A stretch of 38,524 nucleotides of DNA from an uncultured Clostridia bacterium (GTDB lineage Bacteria; Bacillota; Clostridia; Lachnospirales; Anaerotignaceae). A program made the translations under genes and the position numbers. The notes under the pieces are model-generated. The model did not search any database. It was not told the origin of the DNA and worked only from the letters and a program-made list of their open reading frames with translations. Location of the stretch: the NCBI GenBank assembly GCA_945868505.1, contig CAMBLO010000024.1, positions 1-38,524 of the forward strand. The letters run 5' to 3'. Shown here piece by piece: positions 7,779 to 15,288 of the stretch (positions are counted from its first letter, which is position 1; each line of letters begins with the position of its first letter).

Positions 7779-7839
7779 AAACCTCCTTTGATATAATGAA
7801 AGTGGTTCCCCAACCGCAATCAAAAATCAAAGGAGGTTT
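7779..7839 (+). promoter_or_regulatory. Hairpin hiding the tnpA ribosome site
   Basis: AAACCTCCTTTGAT (7779-7792) is a perfect complement of ATCAAAGGAGGTTT (7826-7839), which contains the AGGAGG used by tnpA (ATG 7844). A transcript entering from outside would fold and block translation, as described for IS200. A TATAAT (7792-7797) in the loop could start a shorter mRNA lacking the left arm. Confidence 0.75.
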
Positions 7840-7843
7840 CGTC

Positions 7844-8308
7844 ATGAATGACATTAAAAGTTTATCACACTCAAAATGGAGATGTAAATATCACATTGTA
7901 TTTGCTCCCAAATACAGAAGGCTGGAGGTTTACGGTAAGTTAAAGGCTGATATTGGTGTGATTTTAAGAAAATTGTGCGAACAAAAAAATGTGGAGATAT
8001 TAGAAGCGCAAGCGTGCCCGGATCATATCCATATGTTAGTAGAAATACCACCAAGCTTGAGTGTATCTCAATTTGTAGGATTTCTAAAAGGGAAAAGTTC
8101 TTTGATGATTTTTGATAGACATGCAAATTTAAAATATAAGTATGGAAATAGACATTTTTGGTGCAGAGGATATTATGTAGATACAGTAGGAAGAAATGAG
8201 GGCGTGATAAAAGAATATATCAAGAATCAGCGACAGGAAGATATTATGGCGGATCAAATATCTCTGAAAGAATATATCGACCCGTTCACAGGTGCAAAGC
8301 AAAAATAA
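7844..8308 (+). CDS. tnpA: IS200/IS605-family Y1 transposase
   Basis: 154-residue single-strand transposase (PF01797) that cuts and joins IS ends through a Tyr-DNA link. Opens SLSHSKWRCKYHIVFAPKYR, typical of the family. The HUH motif is CPDHIHMLVEIP, with the two metal-binding His. The catalytic Tyr is in VIKEYIKNQ near the C-terminus. Length is normal and the frame intact, so it may be active. The ATG at 7844 follows AAAGGAGGTTT with ideal spacing; the in-frame ATG at 7796 lies within the hairpin and is not used. It stands between the anti-sigma and yqfC genes and has no tnpB partner. Confidence 0.95.
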   Translation: MNDIKSLSHSKWRCKYHIVFAPKYRRLEVYGKLKADIGVILRKLCEQKNVEILEAQACPDHIHMLVEIPPSLSVSQFVGFLKGKSSLMIFDRHANLKYKYGNRHFWCRGYYVDTVGRNEGVIKEYIKNQRQEDIMADQISLKEYIDPFTGAKQK

Positions 8309-8515
8309 GGCATAAAAAGACAGCCGCTTTAGCGGCTGCCTGAGATAGTAATGCGGTTGGCGGAACTATTCAATGCGTCTTAAGATGCTGTGCCTGTAAT
8401 ATGCCCTTCTAGGGCTGGTGCAAACCACTAGTTTAACTAGTGGTTTTGATATGGGGACAAAGTCTAGTTTTTCCCCAAAAGGCATAGATTGAATAAATGG
8501 TTTTGAGGTGATGGC

Positions 8516-8779
8516 ATGGGATTTCGGAAAAACATGGCGGAAGCGTTGGAGCTACCCAAAGAAATCATGCTAAACCTGCCCCTGATTTCCTTTATCGGGC
8601 GGGAAGAGGTTTCTATAGAAAATTACAAGGGTATTTTGGAATATGGGGAAGAAACGGTGCGGGTAGGTACGGCTGTGGGCGTTCTGCGGCTGACAGGCCA
8701 CGACCTTTGCTTAAAGCAGCTTTCGGCGGAGTGCATGGTGGTGACGGGCAGGGTGGAGAAGCTGGAGTTCTTACAATAA
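8516..8779 (+). CDS. yqfC: Sporulation protein YqfC (YabP/YqfC family)
   Basis: 87-residue protein of the YabP/YqfC family, a small beta-rich protein made in the mother cell during sporulation in Bacillus. Recognised from LELPKEIMLNLPLISFIGREEVSIENYKGILEY and the TGHDLCLKQLSAECMVVTGRVEKLEF end. Length is normal. The ATG at 8516 follows TTGAGGTGATGGC. It precedes yqfD as in Bacillus, and the pair marks the organism as a spore-former. In Bacillus the operon is driven by a mother-cell sigma factor; no convincing site could be fixed here. The IS element inserted just upstream may have displaced its original promoter. Confidence 0.92.
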   Translation: MGFRKNMAEALELPKEIMLNLPLISFIGREEVSIENYKGILEYGEETVRVGTAVGVLRLTGHDLCLKQLSAECMVVTGRVEKLEFLQ

Positions 8780-8782
8780 AGC

Positions 8783-8880
8783 GTTGTCAATAGACACAGG
8801 AAGAGGCTGCTTGCAGACAGATTCCTGCAGATATTAGACAACCTAATGATATGAGTAAGGCGAAGCCTTACGAATGTCAG
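8783..8880 (+). repeat. Structured RNA-like element, copy 2 (homolog at 1390-1504)
   Basis: P1 GTTGTC (8783-8788) / GACAAC (8837-8842). Inside, CAGGAA (8797-8802) / TTCCTG (8822-8827) encloses CTGC-TT-GCAG. Exactly 12 nt after P1 comes GTAAGGC-GAA-GCCTTAC (8855-8871), then CGAATG as in copy 1. Compared with copy 1, an A-T pair in P1 is G-C here and an A-T pair in the GAA-loop hairpin is G-C. Lies between yqfC and yqfD. Confidence 0.6.
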
Positions 8881-8931
8881 TAGAAGCGTTGGAACCCATT
8901 AGCCATAGATTTTACAAAGACGATCGTTGGG

Positions 8932-10158
8932 GTGAGGATTTTGTTCTTGGCGTTATGGTATTATTTATGCGGATATGTTAGAATAAGGGCGAAGGGCTTT
9001 TCTGCGGAACGCTTTATGAATATGGCGGCTTTTCGTGGGGTCTATCTTTGGGATGTAACCCAGACGGGGGCCACCATGACCATGAAGGCGGCAGGTAGCA
9101 GCATGGATATTTTGGAGGCCTGTGCGGAAAAAACAGGCTGTACCATTGAAGTTCTCGGCTGGGGTGGTCTGCCTGCTTTTTTGGGGCGGTTTCGTAGGAG
9201 ACAAGTCTGGGCGGCGGGGCTTTTGCTCTTTGCCGCAGGGCTCTATCTGCTCTCCTCCTTCATCTGGATGGTGGAGGTGGAGGGGAATGAACGCCTTGGG
9301 GAAGAAGAAATCCTCTCCTTTTGCGGAGAGATGGGCTTGAAGCCAGGCGCATGGAAGCGAAACGTGGATACGGAAGCCATCACCAACAAGCTTCTGGAAA
9401 ATTTCTCCGATATTTCGTGGGTCAGCGTGGGTATCCGTGGGACAGATGCCACGGTGAAGCTGGCGGAAACCATTGAAAAGGTGGAGTTGGTGGATCAGGA
9501 AACCCCTTGTGATATCATCGCTTCTGCCGATGGCGTAATTTTGCAGATTACGGCGGAGAGAGGAACGCCGCTGGTTGCGGCGGGGGATGTGGTGCAAAAG
9601 GGCGATGTCCTGATTTCTTCTGAACTCACCATTGGCTTGGAGGGGGAGGCACAGCGCACGGAATATACCGGGGCGGAGGGTGCCGTTACCGCCCGTATCT
9701 GGCAGCGGCTTTCGGAGGAAATACCCCTGCGATATGAAGAGGTGCTTTACAGCGGTGTGGAAAAGGAGAACCACAGCCTGATTCTTTCCGAAAAAGAACT
9801 GGATTTTATCCACCCCAGCGGAGATGAGGAATGGGAAAAGACAGTGTTGGAGGAAACGCCCTTGGCTTTGGGGGATTTTACACTTCCCATCAAATGGAAA
9901 AAAGAAATTTGGAAGGCCTGTGAAACGGTGGAAAAGGAACGCACCGTGGAGGAGGCAAAAGCCCTTTTGGAAGAAAATTTAAGAAAAAAAGCAGAGAATT
10001 TATTGTCTGCATACGGTAAAATAGAGAATATAGAAATCAAATTTGAGGAATACGCCGATTGTGTCCGTGCCGAAGCGGAAGTCACAATGGCGGAGCGCAT
10101 AGAAGAAAAAAGATTGAGAGCAAAAGAAAAGGAGCGTGAAAATGCCGATGGCATTTGA
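8932..10158 (+). CDS. yqfD: Sporulation protein YqfD
   Basis: 408-residue membrane protein of the YqfD family (stage IV sporulation-type, PF06898), needed for sporulation in Bacillus; mechanism not well known. N-terminus WYYLCGYVRIRAKGFSAERFMN and FRGVYLWDVTQT are typical. One transmembrane segment lies at about 92-112 (QVWAAGLLLFAAGLYLLSSF). An extracellular/forespore-side domain follows, with VEGNERLGEEEILSFCGE and later ADGVILQITAERGTPLVAAG, which resembles a barrel-sandwich. The charged C-terminus (EEKRLRAKEKERE) looks helical. I take the GTG at 8932 as start, since the family's N-terminus begins here and an upstream ATG is absent; the ribosome site is weak. Overlaps phoH by 17 bp. Confidence 0.93.
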   Translation: MRILFLALWYYLCGYVRIRAKGFSAERFMNMAAFRGVYLWDVTQTGATMTMKAAGSSMDILEACAEKTGCTIEVLGWGGLPAFLGRFRRRQVWAAGLLLFAAGLYLLSSFIWMVEVEGNERLGEEEILSFCGEMGLKPGAWKRNVDTEAITNKLLENFSDISWVSVGIRGTDATVKLAETIEKVELVDQETPCDIIASADGVILQITAERGTPLVAAGDVVQKGDVLISSELTIGLEGEAQRTEYTGAEGAVTARIWQRLSEEIPLRYEEVLYSGVEKENHSLILSEKELDFIHPSGDEEWEKTVLEETPLALGDFTLPIKWKKEIWKACETVEKERTVEEAKALLEENLRKKAENLLSAYGKIENIEIKFEEYADCVRAEAEVTMAERIEEKRLRAKEKERENADGI

Positions 10159-11146
10159 AAGAACCATGCAGATGGATAATCGCATCATCCTGCCTGTTTT
10201 CGGGCAGTTTGATGCCAATATCAAAAAAATTGAAAAGGCCTGTCAGGTCAGCATCGTCAATCGGGGCGATGATGTGAAAATTTCCGGCGAGGAAAAAAAC
10301 GTCCATAAGGCTTGGAATGTGATGCAGTCCTTGGCGGTGTTGGCAAGAAAGGGCGAGGAAATCACAGAGCAGAATCTGGAATACTTCATTTCCTCTGCGG
10401 AGGAAGCCGATTTGAAGGAACTGGAAAAGGTATATGACGACCTGATTTGCATTACCGTCAACGGCAGACCCTTGAAGCCTAAAACCCTGGGGCAGAAAAA
10501 ATATGTTGACCTAATTAAAAATAATACCGTTGTTTTCGGCATCGGCCCTGCCGGCACAGGGAAAACCTACCTTGCCATGGCAATGGCTATCACTGCCTTT
10601 AAAAACAATGAAGTAAACCGCATCATTCTGACCCGCCCTGCCATCGAAGCAGGGGAAAAGCTGGGCTTTCTGCCCGGGGATTTGCAGCAGAAGGTAGACC
10701 CCTATCTGCGCCCATTGTATGATGCTCTGTACGAAATCATGGGTGCGGAAAATTTTATGAAAAATATGGAGAAGGGGCTCATCGAAGTGGCTCCCTTGGC
10801 TTATATGCGTGGGCGTACGCTGGATAATGCCTTTATCGTGCTGGACGAAGCCCAGAACACCACCCCCGAACAGATGAAAATGTTCCTGACCCGTATCGGC
10901 TACGGCTCCAAGGCAGTCATCACCGGGGATGTGACACAGATTGACCTGACAGAGGGGAAACGGAGCGGCCTCATGGAGGCAACGAAGATTTTGTCGGGCA
11001 TCGAAGGCATCGGGCAGATTACATTGACCAATAAGGATGTTGTGCGCCATCCGCTGGTGCAGAAAATCATCCTTGCCTATGAAAAGTTTGAGAATAAGAA
11101 ACGAGGCGAGCAGGATGGCAAAAAAGAAAGACGCTTCCCCAAATAA
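10142..11146 (+). CDS. phoH: PhoH family protein (ATPase)
   Basis: 334-residue cytoplasmic P-loop ATPase of the PhoH family, tied to RNA metabolism and genetically to YbeY. An N-terminal KH-like segment (about 15-70, FGQFDANIKKIEKACQVSI and VKISGEEKNV) precedes the ATPase. Walker A GIGPAGTGKT is near 133-142, Walker B is in AFIVLDEAQNTTPEQM, and sensor-like TGDVTQIDL follows. Length is typical. The ATG at 10142 is 7 nt after AAAGGAG inside the yqfD end; GTG 10136 is too close to that site. Overlaps the next gene by 32 bp. Position between yqfD and pgpH is as in Bacillus. Confidence 0.96.
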   Translation: MPMAFERTMQMDNRIILPVFGQFDANIKKIEKACQVSIVNRGDDVKISGEEKNVHKAWNVMQSLAVLARKGEEITEQNLEYFISSAEEADLKELEKVYDDLICITVNGRPLKPKTLGQKKYVDLIKNNTVVFGIGPAGTGKTYLAMAMAITAFKNNEVNRIILTRPAIEAGEKLGFLPGDLQQKVDPYLRPLYDALYEIMGAENFMKNMEKGLIEVAPLAYMRGRTLDNAFIVLDEAQNTTPEQMKMFLTRIGYGSKAVITGDVTQIDLTEGKRSGLMEATKILSGIEGIGQITLTNKDVVRHPLVQKIILAYEKFENKKRGEQDGKKERRFPK

Positions 11147-13253
11147 CCAAAAGAAACGCTCCCATCAGGGGGTATTATATGCCATTGCCATCCTTCTGAC
11201 CCTGTTCTGTATCGGCACCGGCTCCTATGTGCAGGAAATGGATACGGTGCAGGTGGGCTCCGTGGCGGAAAAACGCTATGTGGCGGAAGCCGATGCTGTG
11301 GACGAGGTAGCAACAAAAAAATTGAAGGACGCAGCGGCAGACAGCGTTGCACCTATCTATAAACAGGATGCGGCAGTGGAGGACGAAAGCTGCGGAGAAG
11401 TAAGGGAATTATTTCAGGATTTGAACAGCATCCTTTCCTCTTTGCAGGAAGGGGAAAGCTTTTATGCAAAAGCCCAAGAGGCCCCTTGGAAGCTGCCTGT
11501 GGTTTTGACGGAAAGACAGTTGAATGCCTATGGAGCATTGGATTCTGCCAATCGTACCTTGTTTGCGGAGGATTGCACAGCCGTTATGGAAAAGGTTTAC
11601 GAGGAAGGCATCACTGCCGATGCCTTGGAAAGCGGCAGAGCTAAAGCTAATGAAGCCTTTGGAGCTACGGCGTGGAATCGTGCCCTGAAGGAAATGGCCA
11701 GCGAGATTTTTGCGGCGGCACTAGAGCCCAACCTCTTGCCCGATGAAGCAGCCATGGAGGCTGCCAGAGAAGAAAAGCGGGCGGAAGTGGAAGATGTGAT
11801 GATTCGCAAAAACCAGAAAATCGTAGATGAAGGGGAGATTATCACCCAAGATATCTATGATAGATTGGTGAGCCTGCATCTGGTGGGCGGCAGCGATTAC
11901 AGCGGCAGTGCATTGCCCCTTTTGGGCAGCTTGCTGATGGTGGCTTTGCTATTCGTTGCCCTCTATCTGTTCTTTGCTTGGGGCAAAGGGCTTGTGGTGC
12001 TGAAACAGAATGAAGTGAAGATGCTGTTCAGCGTTTATGTGATTATGGTGCTTTTGCTGCGGCTGATGGCGGGCATCCCGTATTTTACCCTGATTCCCTT
12101 GGGGCTTTTTGCCATGCTGTCCAGCCTCTTGGTGGGCCGACGGGTAGCGCTGGTGATGAATACCCTGTTCTGCATCATCGGCTGTTTTATCTTCAACGGC
12201 GAAGTGCAGTTTTTGGTGTATTCCCTGCTGGTGGGGACCTTGGGTGCTTTGCTGATTCAAAAAACGGACAAGCGGCAGATGATCGTTCCCATTGCCCTAG
12301 CCATGGGTGCCGTCAGCTTTTTCGCCATGTTGGGCGTTGGTCTGTTCTTCGAGGATGGCTATACGGCGGGCTTGCTGCTGAAATGTATCTTCGGGGCAGC
12401 CATGGGGCTCCTTTCCGTCACCATTGCCGTGGGCAGTCTGCCCTTCTGGGAGGCAACCTTTGAGGCCAATACGCCCCTGCGCCTGTTGGAGCTGACAAAC
12501 CCCAATAATGAGCTTTTGCGCCGCCTGATGCTGGAAGCACCGGGCACCTATCACCATAGCCTTATCGTTGCCAATCTGGCGGAAACGGCGGCCTATGCCA
12601 TCGGCGCCAATACGGCCTTGGCAAGGGCAGGTGCCTATTATCACGATATCGGCAAGCTGAAAAATCCCCAGTTTTTTGCGGAAAACCAGACGGGCTATAA
12701 CCCCCATGATGACCTTGCGCCGGAAAGCAGTGCCAAGATCATCACCCAACACCCGAAAAACGGCGTAGAAATGGGGCTGGAATATAACCTGCCCCGCATC
12801 ATTCTGGATGTCATTCGGGAACACCATGGGACAAGCCTTGTGAAGTTTTTCTATTTCAAGGCATTGAAGGCATACGGTGCGGAAAATGTGCAGGAATCCG
12901 ATTATCGCTATCAGGGGACTGCCCCCACATCCCGAGAATCTGCCGTTGTCATGCTGGCAGATACGGTGGAGGCGGCGGTGCGCTCCATGCTGGGCAGCGG
13001 CAAGACCTTGGAAGAAGCAGAAGGCGTCATCAAAACCCTGATTAAGGATAAGCTGGACGATGGACAGCTAGACCACAGCGGTCTTGCCATCCATGAATTA
13101 GAAATCATCCGCAAGGCGTTTATTGAAGTGTTCCACGGGATGTATCACGAGCGGGTGGCATACCCGAAACAGGAAGAAATCGAAGCGGCGGCGAAAAAAG
13201 AAGCCCCTGCAACAGAAAAAAGAGAGGAAGAAAACAGTGAATCTACTGATTGA
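11115..13253 (+). CDS. pgpH: 7TM-HD phosphohydrolase, c-di-AMP phosphodiesterase type (YqfF/PgpH)
   Basis: 712-residue membrane protein with the PgpH/YqfF architecture. A cytoplasmic N-terminus and a first membrane helix (GVLYAIAILLTLFCIGTGSYV) come first. An extracellular 7TMR-HDED domain (about 40-265) and seven close membrane helices (about 270-460) follow, then a cytoplasmic HD domain. Catalytic residues are visible: His480 region (TYHHSLIVANLAE), His510-Asp511 in YYHDIGK, and later IREHHGTSLVKFFY and LADTVEAAVRS. In Listeria this family hydrolyses the messenger c-di-AMP; the same role is inferred here. The ATG at 11115 follows GGCGAGCAGG inside the phoH end. A charged tail follows the HD domain. 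ybeY overlaps its end by 17 bp. Confidence 0.94.
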   Translation: MAKKKDASPNNQKKRSHQGVLYAIAILLTLFCIGTGSYVQEMDTVQVGSVAEKRYVAEADAVDEVATKKLKDAAADSVAPIYKQDAAVEDESCGEVRELFQDLNSILSSLQEGESFYAKAQEAPWKLPVVLTERQLNAYGALDSANRTLFAEDCTAVMEKVYEEGITADALESGRAKANEAFGATAWNRALKEMASEIFAAALEPNLLPDEAAMEAAREEKRAEVEDVMIRKNQKIVDEGEIITQDIYDRLVSLHLVGGSDYSGSALPLLGSLLMVALLFVALYLFFAWGKGLVVLKQNEVKMLFSVYVIMVLLLRLMAGIPYFTLIPLGLFAMLSSLLVGRRVALVMNTLFCIIGCFIFNGEVQFLVYSLLVGTLGALLIQKTDKRQMIVPIALAMGAVSFFAMLGVGLFFEDGYTAGLLLKCIFGAAMGLLSVTIAVGSLPFWEATFEANTPLRLLELTNPNNELLRRLMLEAPGTYHHSLIVANLAETAAYAIGANTALARAGAYYHDIGKLKNPQFFAENQTGYNPHDDLAPESSAKIITQHPKNGVEMGLEYNLPRIILDVIREHHGTSLVKFFYFKALKAYGAENVQESDYRYQGTAPTSRESAVVMLADTVEAAVRSMLGSGKTLEEAEGVIKTLIKDKLDDGQLDHSGLAIHELEIIRKAFIEVFHGMYHERVAYPKQEEIEAAAKKEAPATEKREEENSESTD

Positions 13254-13707
13254 TAACAGAACAGAAACTGCCCTTGCCCCGGAGCTGGAAGAAGCTATCG
13301 GCAAAGCGGCGGCAGAAGCATTGAAATACGAAGAATTTGACGAAAACTGCGAGATTAGCGTTTCCATTGTGGATAACGAGGAAATCCGCCAAATCAATAA
13401 GCAGTTCCGCAATATTGACAGAGCCACAGATGTCCTCAGCTTTCCCATGCTGACTTTCGAGGAGGGGGAAGAAGCCGAGGTCAACGAAAACGACGAAATC
13501 ATTCTGGGGGATATCATCATTTCCTTGGAACGGGCAAAGGAGCAGGCGGAGGAATACGGTCATTCCCTGAAACGGGAAATTGCCTTCCTGACTGCCCATA
13601 GTATGCTCCATCTTTTGGGCTACGACCACATGGAGCCGGAGGAGGAAGCGGAGATGTTCCGCCGCCAGAAGGAAATTCTGCTGCAGGCGGGCTTCCCCAG
13701 AGAATAA
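13237..13707 (+). CDS. ybeY: Endoribonuclease YbeY (rRNA maturation factor)
   Basis: 156-residue zinc-dependent RNase acting in 16S rRNA 3'-end maturation and ribosome quality control. The signature HSMLHLLGYDH gives the three zinc-binding His of H-x3-H-x5-H. SIVDNEEIRQINKQFRNID and ATDVLSFPM are also typical. The start is a GTG at 13237, giving VNLLIDNRTE, the family's normal N-terminus; it follows AGAGAGGAAG and lies within the pgpH end, so it is probably coupled to pgpH translation. In Bacillus dgkA would follow; here a structured non-coding region and cdd follow instead. Confidence 0.96.
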   Translation: MNLLIDNRTETALAPELEEAIGKAAAEALKYEEFDENCEISVSIVDNEEIRQINKQFRNIDRATDVLSFPMLTFEEGEEAEVNENDEIILGDIIISLERAKEQAEEYGHSLKREIAFLTAHSMLHLLGYDHMEPEEEAEMFRRQKEILLQAGFPRE

Positions 13708-13714
13708 AAAACAA

Positions 13715-13891
13715 CTCTGCCCTTGCGCAGAAAAACTTTTCAAGTACCCGACGAACAAGGGCAGACGAACCGCCCTTGCATAGAAAAAACTTTTTCTCGC
13801 AGAGACGCAGGCTAGACCATTGCGGCAAAGCCGCTGGCTAAAGGGGCAAAGCCCCTCAATGAGCTCGAAAAAGTATTTTCTATCGGGCGGT
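13715..13891 (+). other. Structured intergenic element between ybeY and cdd
   Basis: Hairpin 1 pairs CTGCCCTTG (13717-13725) with CAAGGGCAG (13756-13764). A longer helix pairs ACCGCCC (13769-13775), TAGAAAA (13781-13787) and ACTTTTTC (13789-13796) with GAAAAAGT (13867-13874), TTTTCTA (13876-13882) and GGGCGGT (13885-13891): 22 bp in three runs. Its interior holds GCGGC-AAA-GCCGC (13822-13834) flanked by TAG(A)CCA/TGGCTA, and GGGGC-AAA-GCCCC (13843-13855). Could be a folded leader, a small RNA or a MITE-like remnant. Confidence 0.55.
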
Positions 13892-13923
13892 TTATGATGC
13901 ACTGAATAAGGAGGTTTACTTCC

Positions 13924-14316
13924 ATGACAGACAGAGAGCTGGTAAATATTGCAAAAGACGCCATGGAAAAGGCCTATGCGCCCTATTCCCATTTCAAGGT
14001 GGGGGCGGCACTTTTGGCGAAGGATGGCAGGGTATTCAAGGGCTGCAACATCGAAAACGCATCCTATGGTGCCACCAACTGCGCCGAGCGGACAGCCATT
14101 TTTAAGGCTGTTTCCGAAGGCTGCAGAGAATTTGAGAAGATTGCCATTGTTGCTGGCAGCGGGGATTATGCTTCGCCCTGCGGCATTTGTCGGCAGGTGT
14201 TGTTTGAATTTATGCCCGATGGAAAAGTGATTCTGGATAGTAAGGAAAAGGGTATGGTGACCTTTTCCGTGCAGGAATTGCTGCCCTTTGGCTTTCGGGG
14301 CGAGGACATCAAATAA
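13924..14316 (+). CDS. cdd: Cytidine deaminase
   Basis: 130-residue homotetrameric enzyme converting cytidine and deoxycytidine to uridine forms in pyrimidine salvage. Zinc ligands and catalytic Glu are present: Cys53-Ala-Glu55 in TNCAERTAIF, and Cys86/Cys89 in SPCGICRQVLFEF. The substrate loop YSHFKVGAALLAKDG and GCNIENASYG are canonical. Length is normal. The ATG at 13924 follows AAGGAGGTTTACTTCC. In Bacillus cdd sits between dgkA and era; here dgkA is missing and three genes come between cdd and era. Confidence 0.97.
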   Translation: MTDRELVNIAKDAMEKAYAPYSHFKVGAALLAKDGRVFKGCNIENASYGATNCAERTAIFKAVSEGCREFEKIAIVAGSGDYASPCGICRQVLFEFMPDGKVILDSKEKGMVTFSVQELLPFGFRGEDIK

Positions 14317-14330
14317 GGGGGGGGGAGAGA

Positions 14331-14672
14331 ATGGAAAAAATCGATCTGTATGTGAGACTTTCTCCTATGGAGGCGGCGGAAAAGGTAAAGGATGCTGTAA
14401 CGGGAACTTTTTCCGGCGAGATATTAGATGAATATAAGCGGACGCTGCCCAATGGGAAAGAAATCGTGATGTTGTTATTTGAAAAATTTTATATGCGTTC
14501 CAGTAATAGAGCTACACTGACGTTTTTGGCAGATAATCTGGAAGAAACGACCAAGGTGCATTTATCTGCCGGCGGTGGAAGTGAAGGTATGCTTTTTCGT
14601 TTCGATTGGGGCGCAGGCGCAAGCTTTGCGCAGCTGGCGCAGGATGCGCTGCAGGAATATCGTTGTAAGTAG
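14331..14672 (+). CDS. Small uncharacterised protein (possibly DUF6054-like)
   Basis: 113-residue soluble protein, no signal peptide or membrane helix. Visible features are MEKIDLYVRLSPMEAAEKV, MLLFEKFYMRSSNRATLTFL, a glycine turn SAGGGSEGMLF, and a helical end GASFAQLAQDALQEY. The pattern recalls a small Clostridia family (I think DUF6054), but this is from memory and uncertain. The ATG at 14331 follows a run of G (GGGGGGGGGAGAGA). It lies between cdd and the UDG gene with gaps of 14 and 18 bp, so it is probably in the same transcript. No function proposed. Confidence 0.8.
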   Translation: MEKIDLYVRLSPMEAAEKVKDAVTGTFSGEILDEYKRTLPNGKEIVMLLFEKFYMRSSNRATLTFLADNLEETTKVHLSAGGGSEGMLFRFDWGAGASFAQLAQDALQEYRCK

Positions 14673-14690
14673 TTTCGAGGTGGAAGAAGT

Positions 14691-15266
14691 ATGGTGGAAA
14701 AAAGCTGGGAAATTTTAGAGGGGGCTTGTTATTCCTGCAAAAAATGCAGGCTTTGGGAAATGCGTACCAATGTGGTCATAGGCAAAGGCAACCGCAATGC
14801 GGATATCCTGTTTATTGGGGAGGGCCCCGGGCAGCAGGAGGATTTGCAGGGCTTGCCCTTCGTAGGTCCTGCGGGACAATTACTGGATAAAATGCTGGCA
14901 AGCGTGGGCTTATCCTTGGAGGATGCCTATATTGCCAACGTGGTGAAATGCCGCCCGCCCGGCAACCGTGACCCCCATGATGATGAAAAGGAGGCCTGTC
15001 TGAATTACCTCAGGTATCAGCTTATGCTCATCAAACCGAGAATCATTGTTTGTCTGGGGCGTATCGCCGCCACCACCATCATCGACCCCGAGTTTAAAAT
15101 CACCCGCCAGAGAGGACAGTGGTTTGAACGAAAGGGCTATCATATCATTGCAACCTACCATCCCTCAGCACTTTTGCGGGATGAAACGAAAAAACGCCCC
15201 GCATGGGAGGATATGCAGTCCATCCGTGCCAAATGGGACGAATTAAAGGAAAAATCGGATACATAA
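14691..15266 (+). CDS. Uracil-DNA glycosylase, family 4 (Fe-S)
   Basis: 191-residue DNA repair enzyme removing uracil from DNA. Motif 1 is FIGEGPGQQED (usual GEAPGxxED), and the second active-site motif is ATYHPSALLR. Cluster cysteines fit Cys16 and Cys19 (YSCKKCRLW), Cys87 (KCRPPGNRDP) and Cys103 (EACLNYL), the four ligands of a 4Fe-4S cluster in family 4/5 enzymes. Length is normal. The ATG at 14691 follows TTCGAGGTGGAAGAAGT. It is followed after 22 bp by a small unknown gene and era. Family 4 is well supported against other UDG families by the cysteine pattern. Confidence 0.95.
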   Translation: MVEKSWEILEGACYSCKKCRLWEMRTNVVIGKGNRNADILFIGEGPGQQEDLQGLPFVGPAGQLLDKMLASVGLSLEDAYIANVVKCRPPGNRDPHDDEKEACLNYLRYQLMLIKPRIIVCLGRIAATTIIDPEFKITRQRGQWFERKGYHIIATYHPSALLRDETKKRPAWEDMQSIRAKWDELKEKSDT

Positions 15267-15288
15267 TATTTTTTAGGAGGAAAGAAAC

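Larger units (their letters stand above)
7731..8446 (+). mobile_element. IS200-type insertion sequence (tnpA only), ends approximate
   Basis: A solo Y1 transposase gene lies between two subterminal hairpins of the kind IS200/IS605 ends use. Left is AAACCACTAGC...GCTGGTGG (hairpin 7735-7753). Right is AAACCACTAG...CTAGTGGTTT (palindrome 8422-8446). Both begin AAACCACTAG. There is no tnpB. The transposase hairpin 7779-7839 and a second hairpin (CAGCCGC-TTTA-GCGGCTG, about 8321-8338) lie inside. Exact cleavage sites cannot be placed. No target duplication is expected in this family. Confidence 0.75.
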
